64,000 nucleotides of DNA from Pleurocapsa sp. PCC 7327 (GCF_000317025.1 NC_019689.1:1837501-1901500); one strand, 5' to 3'. Positions 18,644 through 28,487 are shown, counted from the stretch's first letter. Notes: generated by a model not told the origin, from the letters alone. Translations and numbers: made by a program.

Positions 18644-19318
18644 CTAAAACTGCTTGAGGCGGTATCCCAGTCCGTGAACTGTCTCGATCAAATCTTCTGG
18701 TGCGCCTGCGGTTTTGAGTTTATTGCGTAGACTTTTAATATGAGACTTGACAGCTTCTTCTGTCGGCAGTTCTCCCAGCGACCAAACCTGCTCGATGATA
18801 CCTGCTCGACTCATAACTCGCCGACCGTTGGCAATGAGTAGCTCTAAGATAGCAAACTCTTTTGGAGTCAAAGATAGTGGGATGTTCTCATAAGTAACTT
18901 CAAAGGTTCCCGAATTTAGGTATAAGCTTCCCCAAGATAGTCCCGACGTAGTGGTCAGTTTTCCTCGGCGCAGCAGGGCACGAATTCGTGCCATTAACTC
19001 TTGCAAGTCAAAGGGTTTGACCATGTAGTCATCTGCCCCCGCATCCAAACCCGTAATTTTGTCGGCAATGGTATCGCGGGCAGTTAACATTAAAATCGGA
19101 AGAGCAACGCGTTGTTGGCGCAGTCGCTGACAAAAACTGACTCCATCTAGCTTGGGCAGAGTTAAATCCAGCAAGATCAGATCGTATTCTTGTCCCCTAA
19201 CCCAATCCCATGCAGTTTCCCCGTCTTGGGCAAGATCGACCACGTATTGAAAGTCTGTGAGCGCTTCTGTCAGCATTTCTGCTAGCCGGACATCATCTTC
19301 AACGACTAAAATACGCAT
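18644..19318 (-). CDS. OmpR-family response regulator
   Basis: 224 residues. The receiver domain (1-115) has the acidic pair EDD at 7-9, the phospho-acceptor aspartate in LILLDLTLPKLDG, and the conserved lysine in DDYMVKPFDL. A winged-helix DNA-binding domain (about 128-222) follows, with LSLTPKEFAILELL and VKSHIKSLRNKLK. It faces away from a CHASE3 histidine kinase 48 bases away, probably its partner. It resembles the RppA/NblR group, but the exact orthologue is uncertain. Confidence 0.85.
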   Translation of the reverse strand: MRILVVEDDVRLAEMLTEALTDFQYVVDLAQDGETAWDWVRGQEYDLILLDLTLPKLDGVSFCQRLRQQRVALPILMLTARDTIADKITGLDAGADDYMVKPFDLQELMARIRALLRRGKLTTTSGLSWGSLYLNSGTFEVTYENIPLSLTPKEFAILELLIANGRRVMSRAGIIEQVWSLGELPTEEAVKSHIKSLRNKLKTAGAPEDLIETVHGLGYRLKQF

Positions 19319-19366
19319 TTGGTAGCTTAGAGTATAAATAATTGACTGGCTCGATTGTAGTTTGAG

Positions 19367-20788
19367 TTGCTAATTACCAAGATAAATCCACAATTGACAA
19401 TTTCCAATCGTGTCGTGATAAAAAAGTCGCTTGAAGGCAAGTGGATCGCGGGCGGGTTAAGTCTGGCATTGCTGTTGATGGGTTTTGTCAGCTTGGTTTC
19501 TTACCAAAATGCCACTCGCTTAATTGCCAGTGCTAACCAAATGAAACAGACTCATCAAGTCCTGAAAACCCTGACAGATGTCGTCGCTACCCTGACTAAT
19601 GCAGAAGCCGGACGGCGGGGCTATATTTTGTTTGAGGACGAGGAAGAGTTAGAGCGCTATAATCTCGCTATTCAAGGCATTGATTCTAAAATTACTCAAC
19701 TTCAGCAATTGCTCGACAACGATCCCAACCAACAGAGGCGACTAGCAAAGCTGAACGCATTAATTGAGCAAAGGTTAGCTTTTTTCCAGCAGCTTACTGA
19801 CCTATACGAGAACAAGAAATCGCGAGCAGCTCAAGACTCACTAATTGCCCAAACCAAGCAAAATCAGCGTGAAATTCTTCAAATCGTCGCCCAAATCCAA
19901 ACTGAAGAAGAACAATTACTTCAGATACAGGTTAGTCAAACTCAGTCCGGCTTTCATAGCAGAATGTCGATCGAGATTCTGGGAACTATTCTAACGTTTG
20001 TCGTACTTTTAGCCGTGTATGCGCTGCTTTACCAGCAAATGGTAAAGCGTCAGCAGGCAGAGATACGACAACGAATTCTGGCTCAAGAAAAAGAACTGAG
20101 CGAACTGAAGCTCAATTTCTTTTCTATGGTCTCCCATGAATTTCGCACGCCCTTGAGCTTGATTCTCGGTTCGGCGCAACTGCTACTAGCAAGTAATCAA
20201 CAAGGGCTAGATCCCAAAGAGCGCAAAAATCTCGATCGCATTCAGTCTTCAGCTAGGGTAATGACGAAGTTGCTTGCCGATCTGTTGACCCTAACTAGGG
20301 CTGAAGCGGGAAAGTTGGAGTGCAAGCCATATTTACTCGAACTTCAATCCTTCTGCCTCAATCTAGTGGAGGATATGCAGGTTTTTGATGAGTCTTCTCA
20401 CTCAATTGAGGTGATCGGTCAAGGAGCGCTTACCCACGCCTATCTGGATGAAAAGTTGCTCTACTCGATTCTGAGCAATTTGCTTTCCAAAGCCATCAAG
20501 TATTCACCTAGCGGTGGTAAAATCCGCTTTGTGCTGAGGGACGAACCAGGTGCAGTAGTTTTTCAGATCCAAGATGAAGGAATAGGAATTCCCTCAGAAG
20601 ACCTGAAAGCTCTTTATGAGCCATTCCATCGCAGCAAAAATGTTAAAGATATCGCTGGTACTGGATTGGGATTGGCAGTGGTAAAAAAGTGTCTGGAACT
20701 TCATCAAGGAGAGATTTTTGTAGAAAGTCAAGAGGGAGTTGGAACGACGTTTACTGTTAAGATTCCACAGGAGTCTGCTTGTCCGTAA
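19367..20788 (+). CDS. CHASE3 histidine kinase with altered N-box
   Basis: 473 residues. There are two membrane helices (about 27-46 and 202-223) around a CHASE3-type sensor rich in helices (LTNAEAGRRGYILFEDEEEL). Then comes a HisKA domain with H257 in FFSMVSHEFRTPLS and a HATPase with DEGIGIP and GTGLGLAVVKK. The N-box reads SNLLSKAIKYSP: the second, Mg-ATP-binding asparagine is K375, so kinase activity may be weak. No ATG lies near the start; TTG at 19367 or GTG near 19410 must serve. It is divergent from the response regulator at 18644, its likely partner. Confidence 0.83.
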   Translation: MLITKINPQLTISNRVVIKKSLEGKWIAGGLSLALLLMGFVSLVSYQNATRLIASANQMKQTHQVLKTLTDVVATLTNAEAGRRGYILFEDEEELERYNLAIQGIDSKITQLQQLLDNDPNQQRRLAKLNALIEQRLAFFQQLTDLYENKKSRAAQDSLIAQTKQNQREILQIVAQIQTEEEQLLQIQVSQTQSGFHSRMSIEILGTILTFVVLLAVYALLYQQMVKRQQAEIRQRILAQEKELSELKLNFFSMVSHEFRTPLSLILGSAQLLLASNQQGLDPKERKNLDRIQSSARVMTKLLADLLTLTRAEAGKLECKPYLLELQSFCLNLVEDMQVFDESSHSIEVIGQGALTHAYLDEKLLYSILSNLLSKAIKYSPSGGKIRFVLRDEPGAVVFQIQDEGIGIPSEDLKALYEPFHRSKNVKDIAGTGLGLAVVKKCLELHQGEIFVESQEGVGTTFTVKIPQESACP

Positions 20789-21014
20789 ATTATGTATTCT
20801 CTTTACTTACTTTGATTATCGGCTCCAAAGATTTGCGCTGCTGTTAGAGGACATCTGAAAAGTCCATTTTGTCATTCTCAGTGCAGGAGAACGTAACGAA
20901 GAATCTCTGTTTGGAGTTGCTATGCTAGATGGATTTTCGAGTGAATAGAATACAGGATTTTTTTCCTTTTTCCTCGATGCTCAAAGAAGCTTCGCTATCC
21001 CCCCTATCAGGCAG

Positions 21015-22243
21015 CAGGGCTGTTTCAAGAAGAAGAAATCAGCAAAAAATATGAGTTTATTGTTCTAAATTGAGCATAAAGAACACATTGCCTTGAGAGC
21101 GTGACTCAAATAACTTATTGCTTCTGTGATTGAATCATAGCCGTGACTCCTCAACAGATTAATTACCCAACTCTTGAGAATTGAGAAATTTATCGAGGCC
21201 AAACCATTAAGCCTCGGACTGGTATCTTCACGAAAAACGACATCTTTGACCCAATGAAGCCGATTTTCAATTGACCAATGCTGGCGAATCCCAGAGGGAA
21301 TTAGTGAAGAGTGAGGAACTAGAGAGCAGATGTAATAAGTCGGCAACTTTGATTGATAAAATTGTTTTCCTCTAATGCCTTGTCTAAACACTTTGATTAC
21401 GCAATTAATTCCTCGCCATTGTGGGTCAATCTCCGAGGGCGCTTCAAACACTTCAATCGTTCTTTGTATCAATCTGTCTCTGGTTTTTTCTGTATCTTGA
21501 TACTGACGGATTGGTTTTTTCATAAGACATTGAAGTTCCAGGAGTTGGTGTAATTTAGGTTGATTTTTTTTGACTGGGATTAGGTAGTCATTGCCACTGT
21601 CAATAATGGCGGCGACTGTTTTTTTTGACAGTGCAGAGCATCAACCGTGAATACTACATTTTGTAAATCCAAGAGCGATAAAAGATTTTCGACGACGACT
21701 ATTTCGCTTTCGTGCTTATTTTCCATCACTTGTACTCCTAAAACTAAACCGCGATTATGACTAAAAGCTGATACCATGCTCACGAAGTTTTGCTCGGCCC
21801 GTGCAGAGTCACTCACTGTATTTCTGAGGCTTTTACCATCAAGAGCTACCCATTGGCGAGAAACTTCCTTATCGATCTGAGATGCCCAAGCGTTAAAGAC
21901 ATCGCACAGAGCTTGATAATCAATCTCCATCAATACTCTTCTAATAGTTGAATAAGAAGGAACTGTTGCTCCTCGGATCAAAAACATTTGTCTTAGTACT
22001 CGCCGATGTCTTTCCACAAATGTTCCCAGACCGCGATATCCATAATATCCACTCATTAGCCCCATGATTATGAGCAGCAAGACCAACCATAATGGATGTC
22101 TACGACCATTTGGATGTCGCGGGTCGGGAATTTGTTGAAGATAATCAATTAAGCTTTTCTCAAAACTCATTAGTTCGTTTTAAACTACTTATCGTTCTCT
22201 TAGACTAGATTATCTGTTTTCTCTGGTTCTTGAAACAGCCCTG
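21015..22243 (-). mobile_element. ISAs1-family insertion sequence
   Basis: A 1229-bp element bounded by perfect 17-bp inverted repeats CAGGGCTGTTTCAAGAA (21015-21031 and complement 22227-22243). No direct target repeat is visible, so one flank may have been rearranged. It contains a single transposase gene read leftward, in two frames. Confidence 0.85.
21065..22170 (-). CDS. ISAs1-family transposase, frame break at an A8 run
   Basis: The first frame (22170-21580) starts MSFEKSLIDYLQQIPDPR and includes WVALDGKSLRN, typical for the family, up to VFTVDALHCQKK. The frame then changes at a run of eight A's (about 21620-21627). In the other frame the protein continues TVAAIIDSGNDYLIPVKKNQPKLHQLL and ends with HWSIENRLHWVKDVVFREDTS and KAMCSLCSI. 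The joined product would be 368 residues, full length. One missing A, or -1 slippage on the A-run, explains the break. Members are usually single-frame, so inactivation is the default reading. Confidence 0.8.
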
Positions 22244-22673
22244 CTCTGGAAGAGGGGTTGCTCGCTCCCGCGTGCGCGTCGGCTCCCCCTTTCCCCGATC
22301 GACCAATTTTATCTCTCATCTAACTGGAAACTGCTATAATGCCATTTCTAAAAAAGAACGCTACAGATGCTCAATGAAAAAGCCTTACACACAGAGAGCT
22401 GCTGACTAATTGCGAACTGATAATTGCGAATCGGTAGAAGATGTTTCGCTTCGCGATCGCTATGCTCGACATGACATTCTATACTTTTGGGACAACCTGC
22501 TAGATCCAGTTCTCTAAACTGTGGGAATACTATTCGCTCGTTCCCCGAAAAAAAGCTGCCAAATTTAGTGTAAGTGATTCCGGTTAATTCCAATACCAGT
22601 ATCGTTTTCGCTTGGGGGTCTACAACCCATTGACCAATCCTAAAATAATGGCGGCGATCGCTGACATTAAAGA

Positions 22674-23351
22674 TTAGCTATTGCAAGGGTCAAAACGATA
22701 ACCCATCCCATAAATAGTTTTTATCCATTCTGCCGCATTCACTAGCTGCAATCGCTGCCGCAAACGCCGGATCGAAGCCGATACAGCATTACTTTCCGGC
22801 TCAGTTCCCCATTCCCACAAAGCTTGTTCGATTTGGTTGCGGCTTAATACTTGACGGGGGTGACGGACAAAGTATTCTAATAACTGAAATTCGCGGGGTG
22901 ATAGTCGCACCGATGCCTGACCGCGTTCTACTGTCAGGCAGGTTGCGTCTAGTTGCAAATCGGCAACGCCGAGACAATCTCCTTGCCAATTCGGCGATCG
23001 CCTTCCTAACGCCCGCACTCGCGCTAGGAGTTCGAGTAAGTCTACAGGTTTAACGATATAATCGTCAGCACCGGCATCTAATCCGCTAATTTTATCTGCA
23101 ATTGTGTCTTTAGCGGTCAAAATCAGTACAGGCGATGTTTTCCCAGAATGCCGATACTGCTGACATAGGCATAGTCCGCTAAGATCGGGTAACATCCAAT
23201 CGAGAATTAGTAAATCATAGTCTTTCTCGCCTAAAAGCCATCGAGCTGTTTCGCCGTTCCGTGCGCCATCGACAATATGCCCGACTTTTGATAAAGCTTC
23301 ATGCAGTGGTTCGAGTTGTTCTGGATCGTCTTCAACCAGTAAGATACGCAT
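22674..23351 (-). CDS. rppA: OmpR-family response regulator, RppA-like
   Basis: 225 residues. The receiver domain has EDD at 7-9, aspartate in LLILDWMLPDLSG, and lysine in DDYIVKPVDL. The winged helix (about 135-222) has VRLSPREFQLLEYF and VSASIRRLRQRLQ. The sequence closely follows the cyanobacterial RppA type, which normally controls photosynthesis or metal-response genes with kinase RppB. Here no kinase follows; the downstream 22501-22673 region runs into the interspersed repeat, so the regulator appears orphaned. The symbol rests on similarity by recall. Confidence 0.75.
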   Translation of the reverse strand: MRILLVEDDPEQLEPLHEALSKVGHIVDGARNGETARWLLGEKDYDLLILDWMLPDLSGLCLCQQYRHSGKTSPVLILTAKDTIADKISGLDAGADDYIVKPVDLLELLARVRALGRRSPNWQGDCLGVADLQLDATCLTVERGQASVRLSPREFQLLEYFVRHPRQVLSRNQIEQALWEWGTEPESNAVSASIRRLRQRLQLVNAAEWIKTIYGMGYRFDPCNS

Positions 23352-23375
23352 TCAATATTTTTGCCTCTTTTATTT

Positions 23376-24268
23376 TTATGATTTAGGATATGCAAGGAAA
23401 GGCGATCTTATCTTCTTTCTCCAGTCAGATTTAGTCGCGATCGATGAAAATGATTGTTCTATCTCCAGAAGCGTTGAAGTTTGAGTGACAGAGACAATGG
23501 TAATGTTGACTGGGTTAGAGCGGTGAATTCCCCCCAGAACAATCGATATCAGCAACACGACTGCGTCTAAAGCCGTGGAAATAAGAAAGGTGCGATCGCT
23601 AACGCCGAAAACATTGAGCAAGTAACCCGCACATCCTAAAGCAGCCGTAGCAGCAGAAGCAGACTTAGCAATCAAGAACATTCAGCCAGCCGTAAAACCG
23701 AGCCAGGGGTTAAGATACTTATAACCATCCTCGTAAGCTCCACCACTAACGGGACGTGAGTTCGACGAAACTAAAAAACGGCAGGAGGTAATACAGGCAA
23801 ATCTTTTGGGTAAATGTCAATCGACAGTTTTTTGGGTAAATAGGTGTAAACGGCTAAACCAGCGATTAGAATGAAGTTTAAACCCAAAGTGCCACCCCAC
23901 AGAATTTTTTGCTTAGATATTTTGAGTCTCGGCGTTTTTTGGTCTTTTTTGCGGCTGCTCAATCAATCTTAGCTATCCCATTACCTGCCTAGCTGTTCAT
24001 ACTTCATATCTAGCAGGCTTTTTGCCTTTTTCTCATCGTCTTCTCATCATCGAACTCACGTTAACGGGATGGCTAGCTACTAATCGATCGCTGTTTAAGC
24101 CATTACAGATAGCAACCCCAGCCGCGATCGCAACAGAAACGATCGCTGCCGGACCCGCAATCCCTGCGGCATGCCCGTACTGACAAACACGCCAGCACCA
24201 ACAATCGAACCCAGTCCGAGGGTACTCCCGCCTAGTACCCCCAGCTCTCGTTTTAGCGACTGTGCCAT
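23376..24268 (-). pseudogene. APC-family amino-acid permease, multiply disrupted
   Basis: It starts MAQSLKRELGVLGGSTLGLGSIVGAGVFVSTG at 24268, just 37 bases after the ATP synthase gamma gene. Damage in order of translation: a one-base loss near 24175 (the other frame continues GIAGPAAIVSVAIAAGVAI), then a 307-bp IS982-derived element inserted after SHPV. TGA stands where tryptophan is expected in LGFTAG-W-MFLIAKSASAATAALG, and the end degenerates after NPVNITIVSVT at about 23470. The remaining helices of a roughly 440-residue transporter are missing. It would have imported amino acids; it cannot do so now. Confidence 0.88.
23755..24061 (-). mobile_element. Miniature IS982-derived element
   Basis: About 307 bp with the same ends as the IS982 copy at 11001 (CGTGAGTTCGACG on the left, CGAACTCACGT on the right), flanked by TAACGGGA (23747-23754 and 24062-24069). 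The interior keeps only pieces of a transposase. A short frame (23962-23771, 63 codons) ends YTYLPKKLSIDIYPKDLPVLPPAVF across breaks, like the parent C-terminus at 11992. Upstream DNA resembles the parent around its GWHYGFKLH codons. It is an internal-deletion derivative, probably mobilised by full-length IS982 transposase. Confidence 0.85.
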
Positions 24269-24304
24269 TAATTTACAGCGGCATGTTACTGAAAATCACT
24301 GTAA

Positions 24305-25258
24305 TCACAGAGCATTTGCACCCGCAACGACTTCTAGAAGTTCTTGGGTAATTGCTGCTTGACGAGCTTTGTTGTATGACAGAGTCAGGGTGTTAATCAA
24401 CTCGCTGGCGTTGTCGCTAGCGTTATTCATTGCAGTCATGCGGGCTGCAAGTTCGCTGGCGGCTGATTCCTGCAACGCTCTCAGCAATTGGTTATTTAGA
24501 TAAAGAGGTAAGAGCGAATCCAGAATTTGCACCGGGTCTTGCTCAAAAATCATGTCCTGAGAAAAAGCTACCTTCGGTGTAGAAACTTTCTCTCGTTCTA
24601 CCTGGAATCTGCCCTCGCGGGTAATCAGTCGGAAAATCTCATCGTCTTGAACTTCTAGCCCTTGGGGAGTCAGGGGAAGTAAGGTTTGGACGATGGGGCG
24701 AGAACTGATCAGAGAAACGAAACGAGTATAGATCAATTCAACGCGATCGACGGTCTCCGAAAGAAACAGCGACAGCAGTTCGTCGGCAATCCGAGAAGCT
24801 TCGGCAGCAGAGGGAATCTGCTCTAACCCCGTGTAGATTTTCTCGTGAATCTGAATCGGTCGATCGTGACGCTGGAAATATTGAATGGCTTTGCGTCCGA
24901 CTAAAACGTATTTGTAGTTCACGCCCTGCGCTTTCAGTTCTTGAGCGCGTTGTTCGGCGCGACGGATGACGTTGGTATTGTAGCCGCCGCACAAACCGCG
25001 ATCGCCCGAAACGACGAGTAAAGCAACCGTGCGAACTTCCCGTTGCGTCAGCAGGGGCAAACTGACTTCTCCAAAGCGCAGTCGATTTTGGAGGTTAAAT
25101 AGAACCTGCGTCAGAGCATCGGCAAAGGGACGGGTGGCGATGACTTGCTCCTGAGCGCGTCGTACTTTAGCGGCTGCCACGAGGCGCATGGCTTCTGTAA
25201 TTTTTTTCGTATTTTTGACCGACTGAATGCGATCGCGGATAGCTTTTAAGTTAGCCAT
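24305..25258 (-). CDS. atpG: F-type ATP synthase gamma subunit
   Basis: 317 residues, the usual cyanobacterial length. The N-terminus [36 protein letters not shown] (broken for quotation after TKKI) and the C-terminal [23 protein letters not shown] form the rotating coiled-coil shaft. The middle insertion (about residues 198-235, [18 protein letters not shown]...) is the extra segment seen in photosynthetic enzymes, which limits ATP hydrolysis in the dark. It is the last gene of the operon, often called atpC in cyanobacteria. The 121-base spacer before it (25259-25379) contains simple TTATTAG repeats and a 13-bp inverted repeat. Confidence 0.97.
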   Translation of the reverse strand: MANLKAIRDRIQSVKNTKKITEAMRLVAAAKVRRAQEQVIATRPFADALTQVLFNLQNRLRFGEVSLPLLTQREVRTVALLVVSGDRGLCGGYNTNVIRRAEQRAQELKAQGVNYKYVLVGRKAIQYFQRHDRPIQIHEKIYTGLEQIPSAAEASRIADELLSLFLSETVDRVELIYTRFVSLISSRPIVQTLLPLTPQGLEVQDDEIFRLITREGRFQVEREKVSTPKVAFSQDMIFEQDPVQILDSLLPLYLNNQLLRALQESAASELAARMTAMNNASDNASELINTLTLSYNKARQAAITQELLEVVAGANAL

Positions 25259-25379
25259 AAATTCAGTAAACAGTTATTAGTTATTAGTAATCAATTATCA
25301 AGGGTTAATGGTTATTAGTTAGTAGTTGCTCGTTCATTCCCACTAACCACTAACTAATAACTCCTAACTAATCGCCGAA
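25259..25379. repeat. AT-rich hairpin between atpA and the gamma gene
   Basis: GTTATTAGTTAGT (25311-25323) pairs perfectly with ACTAACTAATAAC (25349-25361) across a 25-base loop, among other TTATTAGT-like units. Within a co-transcribed operon it may pause polymerase or set mRNA segment stability, or be a slipped-strand expansion. Confidence 0.5.
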
Positions 25380-26891
25380 CTATGCTGTAAAAGCCTGCTT
25401 GTATTCAGTAATTGCCTCTTTAAGCAGGGCTTCTGCGTCTTCGGTCAGAGCTTTTTTCTCGCCGATAATTTCGGAGTATTTGGGCTTGTTGGTTTTGAGA
25501 TACTCCCGCAATCCTTTGGCAAAGTCAACCACTTTATCGACTGGCAGGTCGTCGAGATAGCCGTTCAGACCCGCGTATACAGTAGCTACTTGCTCCCATA
25601 CCGCTAGAGGAGAGTTTTGAGGCTGTTTGAGGATTTGGCGCAGGCGCTGACCCCGTGCCAATTGTGCCTGAGTTGCCGCATCCAAATCGGAAGCAAACTG
25701 AGAGAAGGCTTCAAGTTCGGCAAACTGAGCTAATTCTAGCTTCAGCTTACCTGCAACCTGTTTCATCGCTTTGGTTTGAGCGGCAGATCCCACGCGCGAT
25801 ACCGAGATTCCTGCGTTAATGGCGGGGCGGAAACCAGCGTTAAACAAGTCAGAAGAGAGGAAGATCTGTCCGTCGGTAATAGAAATAACGTTAGTAGGAA
25901 TGTAAGCAGATACGTCGCCTGCCTGAGTTTCGATAATTGGCAGCGCGGTCATACTACCGCCACCCAGTTTGTCGCTTAGCTTAGCAGCACGTTCTAGCAA
26001 GCGAGAGTGGAGGTAGAATACGTCTCCGGGATAAGCTTCCCGTCCGGGTGGACGACGCAGCAGCAGTGACAACTGACGGTAGGCTTGCGCTTGCTTGGTG
26101 AGGTCGTCATAAATCACTAGGGTATGTTTGCCCTTGTACATGAAGTATTCCGCCATCGAAGCCCCCGTGTAAGGCGCGAGATATTGTAAGGTGGCGGGGT
26201 CGTTGGCGTTAGCAGCAACGACGATGGTATAGTCCATTGCGCCTTTAGATGCTAGGGTATCGACGACCTGAGCAACGGTAGAAGCTTTTTGTCCGATCGC
26301 GACATAGACGCAAATCACGTCTTCGCTCTTCTGGTTAATGATGGTATCTACGGCTACAGACGTTTTCCCGGTCTGGCGATCGCCGATGATTAATTCGCGC
26401 TGTCCGCGTCCGATGGGAATCATCGCGTCAATGGCGGTAATCCCCGTCTGTAAGGGTTCGCAAACGGATTTACGGGCTACGATACCGGGAGCGGGCGATT
26501 CTATCAGCCGAGTTTCGCTAGTGTTAATCGCCCCTTTGCCGTCAATCGGACGACCTAAAGCGTCTACTACTCGTCCGATCAGGGCTTCGCCCACGGGCAC
26601 CTGAGCGATTTTTCCAGTCGCTTTAACCGTGCTACCTTCTTGGATTCCGAAGCCTTCTCCCATCAACACCGCACCTACGTTGTCTTCTTCTAGGTTGAGG
26701 GCGATGCCGACCGTCCCGTCTTCAAACTCTAACAGTTCTCCAGCCATTGCTTGTTCTAGCCCGTAAATGCGAGCCGTACCGTCTCCTACCTGAAGAACCG
26801 TTCCTATGTTAGAAACCTGGACTTGCTTGTCGTAGGCTTCAATCTGTTGGCGAATAATGCTGCTAATTTCGTCGGGTCTGATGCTAACCAT
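25380..26891 (-). CDS. atpA: F-type ATP synthase alpha subunit
   Basis: 503 residues, normal length. The P-loop [13 protein letters not shown] is near 169-181, and the alpha/beta signature [17 protein letters not shown] near 363-379. The N-terminal crown region starts [20 protein letters not shown]. It binds nucleotide non-catalytically in the F1 hexamer at the thylakoid and plasma membrane. It sits 42 bases after the delta gene. The beta and epsilon genes are absent here, as expected in cyanobacteria, where they form another operon. Confidence 0.98.
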   Translation of the reverse strand: MVSIRPDEISSIIRQQIEAYDKQVQVSNIGTVLQVGDGTARIYGLEQAMAGELLEFEDGTVGIALNLEEDNVGAVLMGEGFGIQEGSTVKATGKIAQVPVGEALIGRVVDALGRPIDGKGAINTSETRLIESPAPGIVARKSVCEPLQTGITAIDAMIPIGRGQRELIIGDRQTGKTSVAVDTIINQKSEDVICVYVAIGQKASTVAQVVDTLASKGAMDYTIVVAANANDPATLQYLAPYTGASMAEYFMYKGKHTLVIYDDLTKQAQAYRQLSLLLRRPPGREAYPGDVFYLHSRLLERAAKLSDKLGGGSMTALPIIETQAGDVSAYIPTNVISITDGQIFLSSDLFNAGFRPAINAGISVSRVGSAAQTKAMKQVAGKLKLELAQFAELEAFSQFASDLDAATQAQLARGQRLRQILKQPQNSPLAVWEQVATVYAGLNGYLDDLPVDKVVDFAKGLREYLKTNKPKYSEIIGEKKALTEDAEALLKEAITEYKQAFTA

Positions 26892-26933
26892 AGTCTGAAT
26901 TTTGGATTTTAGATTTTAGATTGAGAAAAAAAT

Positions 26934-27488
26934 TTAAGTGGCGCTGCTAAGGCTATAGCTAATGCGACGCAGTTGTCCTCTGAGGCTGGCATCGTATACC
27001 TGAGAACCCACTTTGATAATAACGCCGCCGATGAGGTCGGGATCGATTTTTGTCTTTAGTTCTACTGCTTGTGCGCCTGTTAAGGCTCTAACTTTATCTG
27101 ATACTGCTTGTCGCTGCCGTTCGTTTAGCTCGGTTGCCGAGATAACTTCTGCCAAAACTGCGTTTTTTAACTTCCGCAATAGTTCTAGGTATTGCTCGCA
27201 AATTTTTTTTAAGAAGATAACGCGGCGCTTATCGACTAGAAGCATGAGAAAGTTAACGAGATAGGGATGACTCTCTCGTGCAATCCGTCGCAGAATCGCT
27301 TTTTTATCCGGATCTTTAACGACTGGATTGGCCAGAAATTCGCTTAAATCTTGGGAGCTTTCTATTAAATCGATTAAAACGCGAATATCGTCGCCAAATC
27401 GATCGGTTAGATTGTTAGACTGAGCGACAGCCATCAAAGCTTGAGCGTAAGGCTCGGCAACTTCCGTCCCGAATGCACTTCCTTTCAT
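26934..27488 (-). CDS. atpH: F-type ATP synthase delta subunit
   Basis: 184 residues. The N-terminal helical domain ([39 protein letters not shown]) binds the top of alpha. The C-terminal signature [25 protein letters not shown] (quoted in part) contacts the b stalk. It forms the stator link between F1 and Fo. Its start overlaps the stop of the b gene by one base (TAATG), implying coupled translation. Called atpD in some cyanobacterial papers. Confidence 0.96.
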   Translation of the reverse strand: MKGSAFGTEVAEPYAQALMAVAQSNNLTDRFGDDIRVLIDLIESSQDLSEFLANPVVKDPDKKAILRRIARESHPYLVNFLMLLVDKRRVIFLKKICEQYLELLRKLKNAVLAEVISATELNERQRQAVSDKVRALTGAQAVELKTKIDPDLIGGVIIKVGSQVYDASLRGQLRRISYSLSSAT

Positions 27489-28024
27489 TAGCGACCTCCT
27501 AATTGAGCGATACTGCGCTCGATGAGTGTTTGCTGAGCAGATTCGTCTAACTGAGCTTTCAGTTGAGACTCAGCTCGCTCGATTGCCAACGCCGCGATAC
27601 GCTGTCTGAGTTCGGCGATAACGCGCTCTTGCTCGGACGTAAGATCTTGCGCTGCTATCTCTTTTAGGCGCTGAATATCTTTTTCGGTTTGAGAGGCGAT
27701 CGCAACTTGAGCGGCTTGGGCTCGCTGTTCGGCTTCCTGGCGAATGCGTTCCGCTGTTGCCCGAGCTTGGGCTAATTTCTTTTGCTGCTCGGCTAGGAAT
27801 GCCACCGCTTTCTTTTGGCGGTCTTCGGCTTCTTGAATCGCCTGAGCGATCTTGGAGCGGCGCTCGCTGAGGATCTGCCCTAGTACTTTGCGACCGAAAT
27901 AGACCAGAAGCCCAACTAAAATGGCAAGGTTGATGAGGTTTGTCTCGAATATGTCTAGATTTAGACCAAAACCTCCTTCCTCAACCGCTTCTGTAGCTGC
28001 TAATAATAAAATTGTACTCATCAT
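27488..28024 (-). CDS. atpF: F-type ATP synthase b subunit
   Basis: 178 residues. One membrane helix (about 30-47, [15 protein letters not shown]) precedes a long charged helix ([20 protein letters not shown], then [18 protein letters not shown]) that dimerises with b' as the peripheral stalk. The short leader before the helix may be processed, as in other cyanobacteria. It begins 31 bases after the b' gene and overlaps the delta gene by one base. No unusual residues are seen. Confidence 0.95.
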   Translation of the reverse strand: MMSTILLLAATEAVEEGGFGLNLDIFETNLINLAILVGLLVYFGRKVLGQILSERRSKIAQAIQEAEDRQKKAVAFLAEQQKKLAQARATAERIRQEAEQRAQAAQVAIASQTEKDIQRLKEIAAQDLTSEQERVIAELRQRIAALAIERAESQLKAQLDESAQQTLIERSIAQLGGR

Positions 28025-28055
28025 GTTTAAATTTAAAACTCAACCGATGAAGGAG

Positions 28056-28487
28056 TTATCTTACCAGTTCGGGTCCTAGTAATTTGTCTAGGATTTGGCG
28101 GCTGAGAGCATCAACCTGTTGCTCTAGCTCTCGCAGAGCTTCTTGTTTTTGCTTCTCTATCTCTCGAGCAGCTTCTTCTTTTTGTGCCTGAGCTTCTCTT
28201 TGAGCCTCTGCAATCTTGCGATCGGCTATTTTTTTAGCCTCTGCTTGCGCCGCCGCAATAATTTCTTGCGCTTGCTTGCGAGCTTCTGCAATTTGAGTTT
28301 CGTACTCTTTTGCCAAGGCTTCGGCTTTGGCGATTCGTTCCTTTGCTTCAGCTTCTGTGGTACGGATATAATCCGCTCTCTCATCTAAGACTTTGCCGAG
28401 GGGCTTGTAGAAAATGGCATTAAGCAAGACAGCCAAGATTACGAACTGCAATGCCATAAATGGCAAAGTTGCATCAAAATCAAACAT
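28056..28487 (-). CDS. atpF2: F-type ATP synthase b' subunit
   Basis: 143 residues. One N-terminal helix ([20 protein letters not shown], about 9-28) is followed by [21 protein letters not shown] and a long Ala/Glu/Lys/Gln coiled coil. It forms the heterodimeric stator with b, an arrangement typical of photosynthetic organisms. It is often named atpG in cyanobacteria. A structured 252-base spacer separates it from the c-subunit gene upstream. Confidence 0.95.
   Translation of the reverse strand: MFDFDATLPFMALQFVILAVLLNAIFYKPLGKVLDERADYIRTTEAEAKERIAKAEALAKEYETQIAEARKQAQEIIAAAQAEAKKIADRKIAEAQREAQAQKEEAAREIEKQKQEALRELEQQVDALSRQILDKLLGPELVR

Larger units (their letters stand above)
20845..22500. 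repeat. Interspersed repeat, long version split by an ISAs1-type element
   Basis: The left arm 20845-21014 and right arm 22244-22500 form one repeat unit with the insertion sequence 21015-22243 nested in it. 20845-20909 matches the complement of 1078-1137, and 22376-22500 matches the complement of 951-1074. The order and orientation fit an inverted copy of the 950-1137 locus, which lacks the middle. No coding sequence is evident in either arm. Confidence 0.7.

Noticed and set aside
22348-22673. Possible coding relic after the RppA-like gene (ILVLELTGITYTKFGS, FFSGNERIVFPQF)
   Set aside because: A few transporter-like stretches can be read, but stops interrupt them, no family could be assigned, and much of the region is the interspersed repeat.
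25259-25379. CRISPR-like repeats in the atpA-gamma spacer
   Set aside because: The units are short variants of TTATTAGT with no constant spacers, so this is simple AT-rich sequence with a hairpin.
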